Of a stretch of 17,525 nucleotides of DNA, positions 15,081 to 17,525 are shown piece by piece. The notes under the pieces were generated by a model. The model saw only the letters and a list, made by a program, of their open reading frames with translations. It did not search any database and was not told where the DNA came from. The position numbers and the translations under genes were made by a program. The stretch covers positions 1-17,525 of the forward strand of contig CBDUCN010000074.1 in the NCBI GenBank assembly GCA_965365655.1, in the 5' to 3' direction. Each line of letters starts with the position of its first letter. Position 1 is the stretch's first letter. This DNA comes from JBFHNV01 sp965365655. Its GTDB lineage: Bacteria; Pseudomonadota; Gammaproteobacteria; HK1.

Positions 15081-17273
15081 CTACAGATCGCGCGCGACCC
15101 GCAGCCCGATGCCGACGCCCGGGCGCCGGCCCTTCCTGCGCGCGGCCGAACGGATCTCCTCGGCGCCCGACGACGCGTTCCCGCCGCGCCGCACGCGGCG
15201 CACGCAGTCGCCCGACACCGCCGGCGACCCGTCCGCGGGTGCGCCGGCGTAGCCGTCGGTCCAGCAATCGGCGACCCATTCCCACACGTTGCCGAGCATG
15301 TCGTGAAGCCCCAGCGCATTCGCGTCGAAGCTGCCCACGGGCGCGAGCCCGACGTGGCCGTCCTCGCAGTCGAATCGCGTGCCGGATATCGCGCGGCCGC
15401 GGCCGGCTCGCGACGCGTCGCCGACGTTCGCATGGCGGCAGGCCGCGTCCGGGTCGTCACCCCAGTACCGGGCACTGACCGTTCCGGCGCGAGCCGCGTA
15501 CTCCCATTCGGCTTCCGACGGCAGCCGGTAGCGCGCACCGGTCTGCTCGCTCAGCCACTGCACGTAGCGCACCGCGTCGTCCCAGGCCACGCAGACCACG
15601 GGCTCGCGCTCGCCCTGCGCGCGCCGGCCGCCAGGATCGCGCCAGGACGCGCCGTCACGCCTTCCCTGGCCCGAGAAGCAGCCGCCGATCGTCTCGGCCC
15701 GCGTCGTGTAGCCGGTGGCGTCGACGAAGCGGCGGAACTCCGCGACGGTGACCTCGAACCTTGCGAGCGCGAAGTCGCGGCCGATCGAGACCTCGCGCTG
15801 CGGCCCTTCCGCGTCCGCCCGCCCGGGCTCGCCGGGCGGGCTCCCCATCACGAAGCGCCCGGCCGGGATCCTCAGCAGGTCGGGCCCAGCAGAGCCGTCC
15901 TTCAACGTGTCGCGCGGCACGGGGCTCTCCCGCCACGCGGCCGGCGCGTCGCGGACTGCGTCTCCGGCGGCCCCGGGCGCCGCGCCGGCGTGCGCCGCAC
16001 GTGCGGCATCCCCGGCGGCCTCCGCGGTCGCGCCGGCCCGCTCGACGCGCACGGCGTCCCCGGCGACCCCCGCCGTCGCGCCGGCGTGCGCCGCACCCGC
16101 GGCATCCCCGGTCGTCCCGGCCGGCGCGTCGGCCCGCTCGACGCGCACGGCATCCCCGGCGGCCGGTGCGGCGCCGTGCGCCGGCGCGGTGTCGCGCACG
16201 GCCTGCGGCTCGCGCCGACCGCCCAGGTACCACCACCCGACGACGAGCAGCGCGAGCACGACGGTCGCGGCGACGGCCCCGACGGCGCCCCGGCGCCGCG
16301 CCGGCGCCGCGGGCGTGGTAATCGCCGCCGCCGGCGCCGGCTCCGTCACCGCCTCGTGCGTGCCGGGCGCCTCGCCCGGGGCGGGCAGCATCGCGCGCCA
16401 CTGCGCGATCGATTGCGGCCGGTCCTCGGGCCTGAGCGCGAGGGCGGCGTCGACCGCGTCGAGGAAGCGGCGCGAGTACCGGCCCCGTCCGACGACGCTT
16501 GCCGGCGACATCGGGTCAGGCTTGTTCTCGAAACGGGCATGAGCGCGCGTCACCGCGTCGACCGGCGGCGCGCCGCGGCTCAGCGCGACGTACAGCGTCG
16601 CGCCCAGACCGTAGATGTCGGTCCACGGGCCCTGCTTGCCCTCCTCCGCGTCGTACTGCTCGTACGGCGAGAACCCGGAAGAGACGACCCGTGTCAGCGT
16701 GCGGCTCTGGTTGCCCAGCGCCATGCGCGCGGATCCGAAGTCGAGCAGCACCGGCGAGCCGTCGTCGCGGACGTAGATGTTTCCCGGCTTCACGTCGCGG
16801 TGGATGAAGCCCGCGTCGTGCACGTGCCCCAGACCGTCGAGCAGCGGATGCACGATGCCCAGCAGGGACGCCTCGTCCTCGACGCGGCCGAACTTGATCA
16901 GGTCGTCGAGACTGCTCCCCTGCTCGTAGGCCATCACCATGTAGGCGGTGTTGTTGGCCTCGAACACGGCCAACACCCTGACGATGTTCGGGTGCGTGAA
17001 CCTGGCGAGGGTCCTGGCCTCGGTGAGGAAGCGCTCCAGTCCCCACAGGAACGTCTGCCTGCGATCCTCGGTGAACGGATGCACCTCGCTGCCGCCTTCC
17101 CTGACCGCGAGCTCGATCGGCAGGTACTCCTTGATGGCCACCGCCCTGTCGAGGTTGGTGTCGGTCGCGAGGTAGGTGATGCCGAAGCCGCCCTGACCGA
17201 GCACGCGCCCGATGCGGTACCAGTGCAGCCGGTAGCCTTCGGGAAGGGCGTTGCCGTGGGCCTTCAGGCTCAT
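15081..17273 (-). CDS. Membrane Ser/Thr protein kinase fused to a formylglycine-generating-enzyme-like domain
   Basis: This is a 730-residue single-pass membrane protein. The N-terminal Hanks-type kinase domain (about 14-297) has GQGGFG (26-31), VAIKEY (K48), HRDVKPGN (D160, K162, N165), LDFG (178-180) and the activation segment SSGFSPYEQY, so it should be active. A transmembrane helix lies at about 331-350. A low-complexity linker of four 16-residue repeats (373-436) follows, then an FGE-sulfatase/SUMF1-like domain (about 465-728; IPAGRFVMGS, RFEVTVAEFRRFVDATGY, LPSEAEWEYAARAG, LGNVWEWVADCW). The layout puts the kinase in the cytoplasm and the FGE-like part in the periplasm as a probable ligand-sensing module. 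The two copper-binding cysteines of true FGE are absent (RGGNASSGAEEIRSAARR). The ATG at 17273 begins just before the kinase fold, and the frame extends to an ATG at 17375 with no better Shine-Dalgarno. A GATAAT box lies upstream without a good -35. Confidence 0.88.
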   Translation of the reverse strand: MSLKAHGNALPEGYRLHWYRIGRVLGQGGFGITYLATDTNLDRAVAIKEYLPIELAVREGGSEVHPFTEDRRQTFLWGLERFLTEARTLARFTHPNIVRVLAVFEANNTAYMVMAYEQGSSLDDLIKFGRVEDEASLLGIVHPLLDGLGHVHDAGFIHRDVKPGNIYVRDDGSPVLLDFGSARMALGNQSRTLTRVVSSGFSPYEQYDAEEGKQGPWTDIYGLGATLYVALSRGAPPVDAVTRAHARFENKPDPMSPASVVGRGRYSRRFLDAVDAALALRPEDRPQSIAQWRAMLPAPGEAPGTHEAVTEPAPAAAITTPAAPARRRGAVGAVAATVVLALLVVGWWYLGGRREPQAVRDTAPAHGAAPAAGDAVRVERADAPAGTTGDAAGAAHAGATAGVAGDAVRVERAGATAEAAGDAARAAHAGAAPGAAGDAVRDAPAAWRESPVPRDTLKDGSAGPDLLRIPAGRFVMGSPPGEPGRADAEGPQREVSIGRDFALARFEVTVAEFRRFVDATGYTTRAETIGGCFSGQGRRDGASWRDPGGRRAQGEREPVVCVAWDDAVRYVQWLSEQTGARYRLPSEAEWEYAARAGTVSARYWGDDPDAACRHANVGDASRAGRGRAISGTRFDCEDGHVGLAPVGSFDANALGLHDMLGNVWEWVADCWTDGYAGAPADGSPAVSGDCVRRVRRGGNASSGAEEIRSAARRKGRRPGVGIGLRVARDL
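15966..16157 (-). repeat. Four tandem 48-base units coding for alternating 16-residue repeats in the kinase linker
   Basis: The linker reads as four 16-residue units beginning GDAVRVERA, GDAAGAAHA, GDAVRVERA and GDAARAAHA, followed by a fifth partial GDAVRD. Types alternate, making a 96-base higher-order repeat present twice. The nucleotides are also repeated, which suggests recent duplication. Confidence 0.75.
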
Positions 17274-17436
17274 CGACCGTGGACCGCCGTCGCGTCGAAC
17301 CGGAGGCTGCGGATTATCGTCCGGCCGCCGTCGCACCGCCAGCAGCGCCCCGGCGGCACGCGCGCGGGAGCCCATGGACCGTCCGGGCGCGCGGGCCGGC
17401 CGCGCGGGCCGGGCGCGGCGCCGGCGTGCGCGCGGC

Positions 17437-17525
17437 CTACTCGCCTGGCTGTGCGATCGCGTCCGCGTCGGGCTCGCGCGCCGCGCGCCGCCCCTCGCTC
17501 CACCCGACCACCCACACCGTGAGCG
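17437..17525 (-). CDS. Possible C-terminal end of a further gene, cut by window edge
   Basis: Reading leftwards from the edge, 28 codons end in TAG at 17439-17437. They begin LTVWVVGW, like the last part of a membrane helix, followed by a charged tail SEGRRAAREPDADAIAQPGE. This is what the end of a membrane protein would look like, and no other gene covers the stretch. With so few codons an accidental open frame remains likely, and I cannot name a family. The kinase gene would follow on the same strand after 163 bases. Confidence 0.35.
   Translation of the reverse strand, partial: LTVWVVGWSEGRRAAREPDADAIAQPGE

Noticed and set aside
15966..16157. Regularly spaced repeats resembling a CRISPR array
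   Set aside because: The units are direct 48-base tandem repeats within the kinase reading frame, with no unique spacers and no nearby cas genes.
17274..17375. Upstream extension of the kinase gene by 34 codons
   Set aside because: The added residues are arginine/proline-rich without kinase homology, and the ATG at 17375 has no better Shine-Dalgarno than the one at 17273.

Overview
The window is a very GC-rich piece of bacterial chromosome with strong G/C preference at third codon positions. It most likely comes from a beta- or gammaproteobacterium. The reasons are the gene repertoire: a sigma-54 activator with an intact GAFTGA loop, a GFA-family protein, a PEP-CTERM-like surface protein and HAF-repeat proteins. 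This placement is inference, because no rRNA or other phylogenetic marker is present.

Left part (1-3594, minus strand): three genes read leftwards. They are an HAF-repeat surface protein (3594-1585), an acyl-CoA-dehydrogenase-fold flavoprotein (1526-321), and the first 56 codons of ATP sulfurylase (170 to the window edge). A divergent intergenic region at 3595-3727 separates them from a plus-strand run: a thiamine-diphosphate enzyme of the acetolactate synthase type, a PhyH-like Fe(II)/2-oxoglutarate oxygenase starting 2 bases after it, a HAD-IIA phosphatase, and an HDOD-PP2C (SpoIIE/RsbU-like) signalling phosphatase. The metabolic trio probably forms one transcript with an unknown pathway role.

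Middle (8936-13171): a 666-base gap holds a diverged repeat, a perfect hairpin and a good sigma-70-type promoter. That promoter serves a GAF-PAS-AAA+-Fis sigma-54 activator (9602-11521). Convergent to it lie a PEP-CTERM-like exported protein (12672-11683) and a GFA-family zinc protein (13171-12758). A long inverted repeat sits between the convergent ends.

Right part (13172-17525): another roughly 680-base gap carries a second copy of the repeat next to a 9-bp hairpin, then a strong promoter (13786-13814). Behind the promoter is the most interesting locus: a reading frame ending in a GIY-YIG-type nuclease domain with a different, lysine-rich composition, followed 5 bases later by a small DUF4259-like gene. 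I read this as an orphan toxin/immunity pair. The leader upstream of the nuclease resembles, in three successive reading frames, the DUF4157-type leader of extracellular contractile injection system cargo, so it looks frameshift-damaged or recombined. The window closes with a minus-strand membrane Ser/Thr kinase fused to a formylglycine-generating-enzyme-like sensor domain (17273-15081), and with the possible tail of one more minus-strand gene at the edge.
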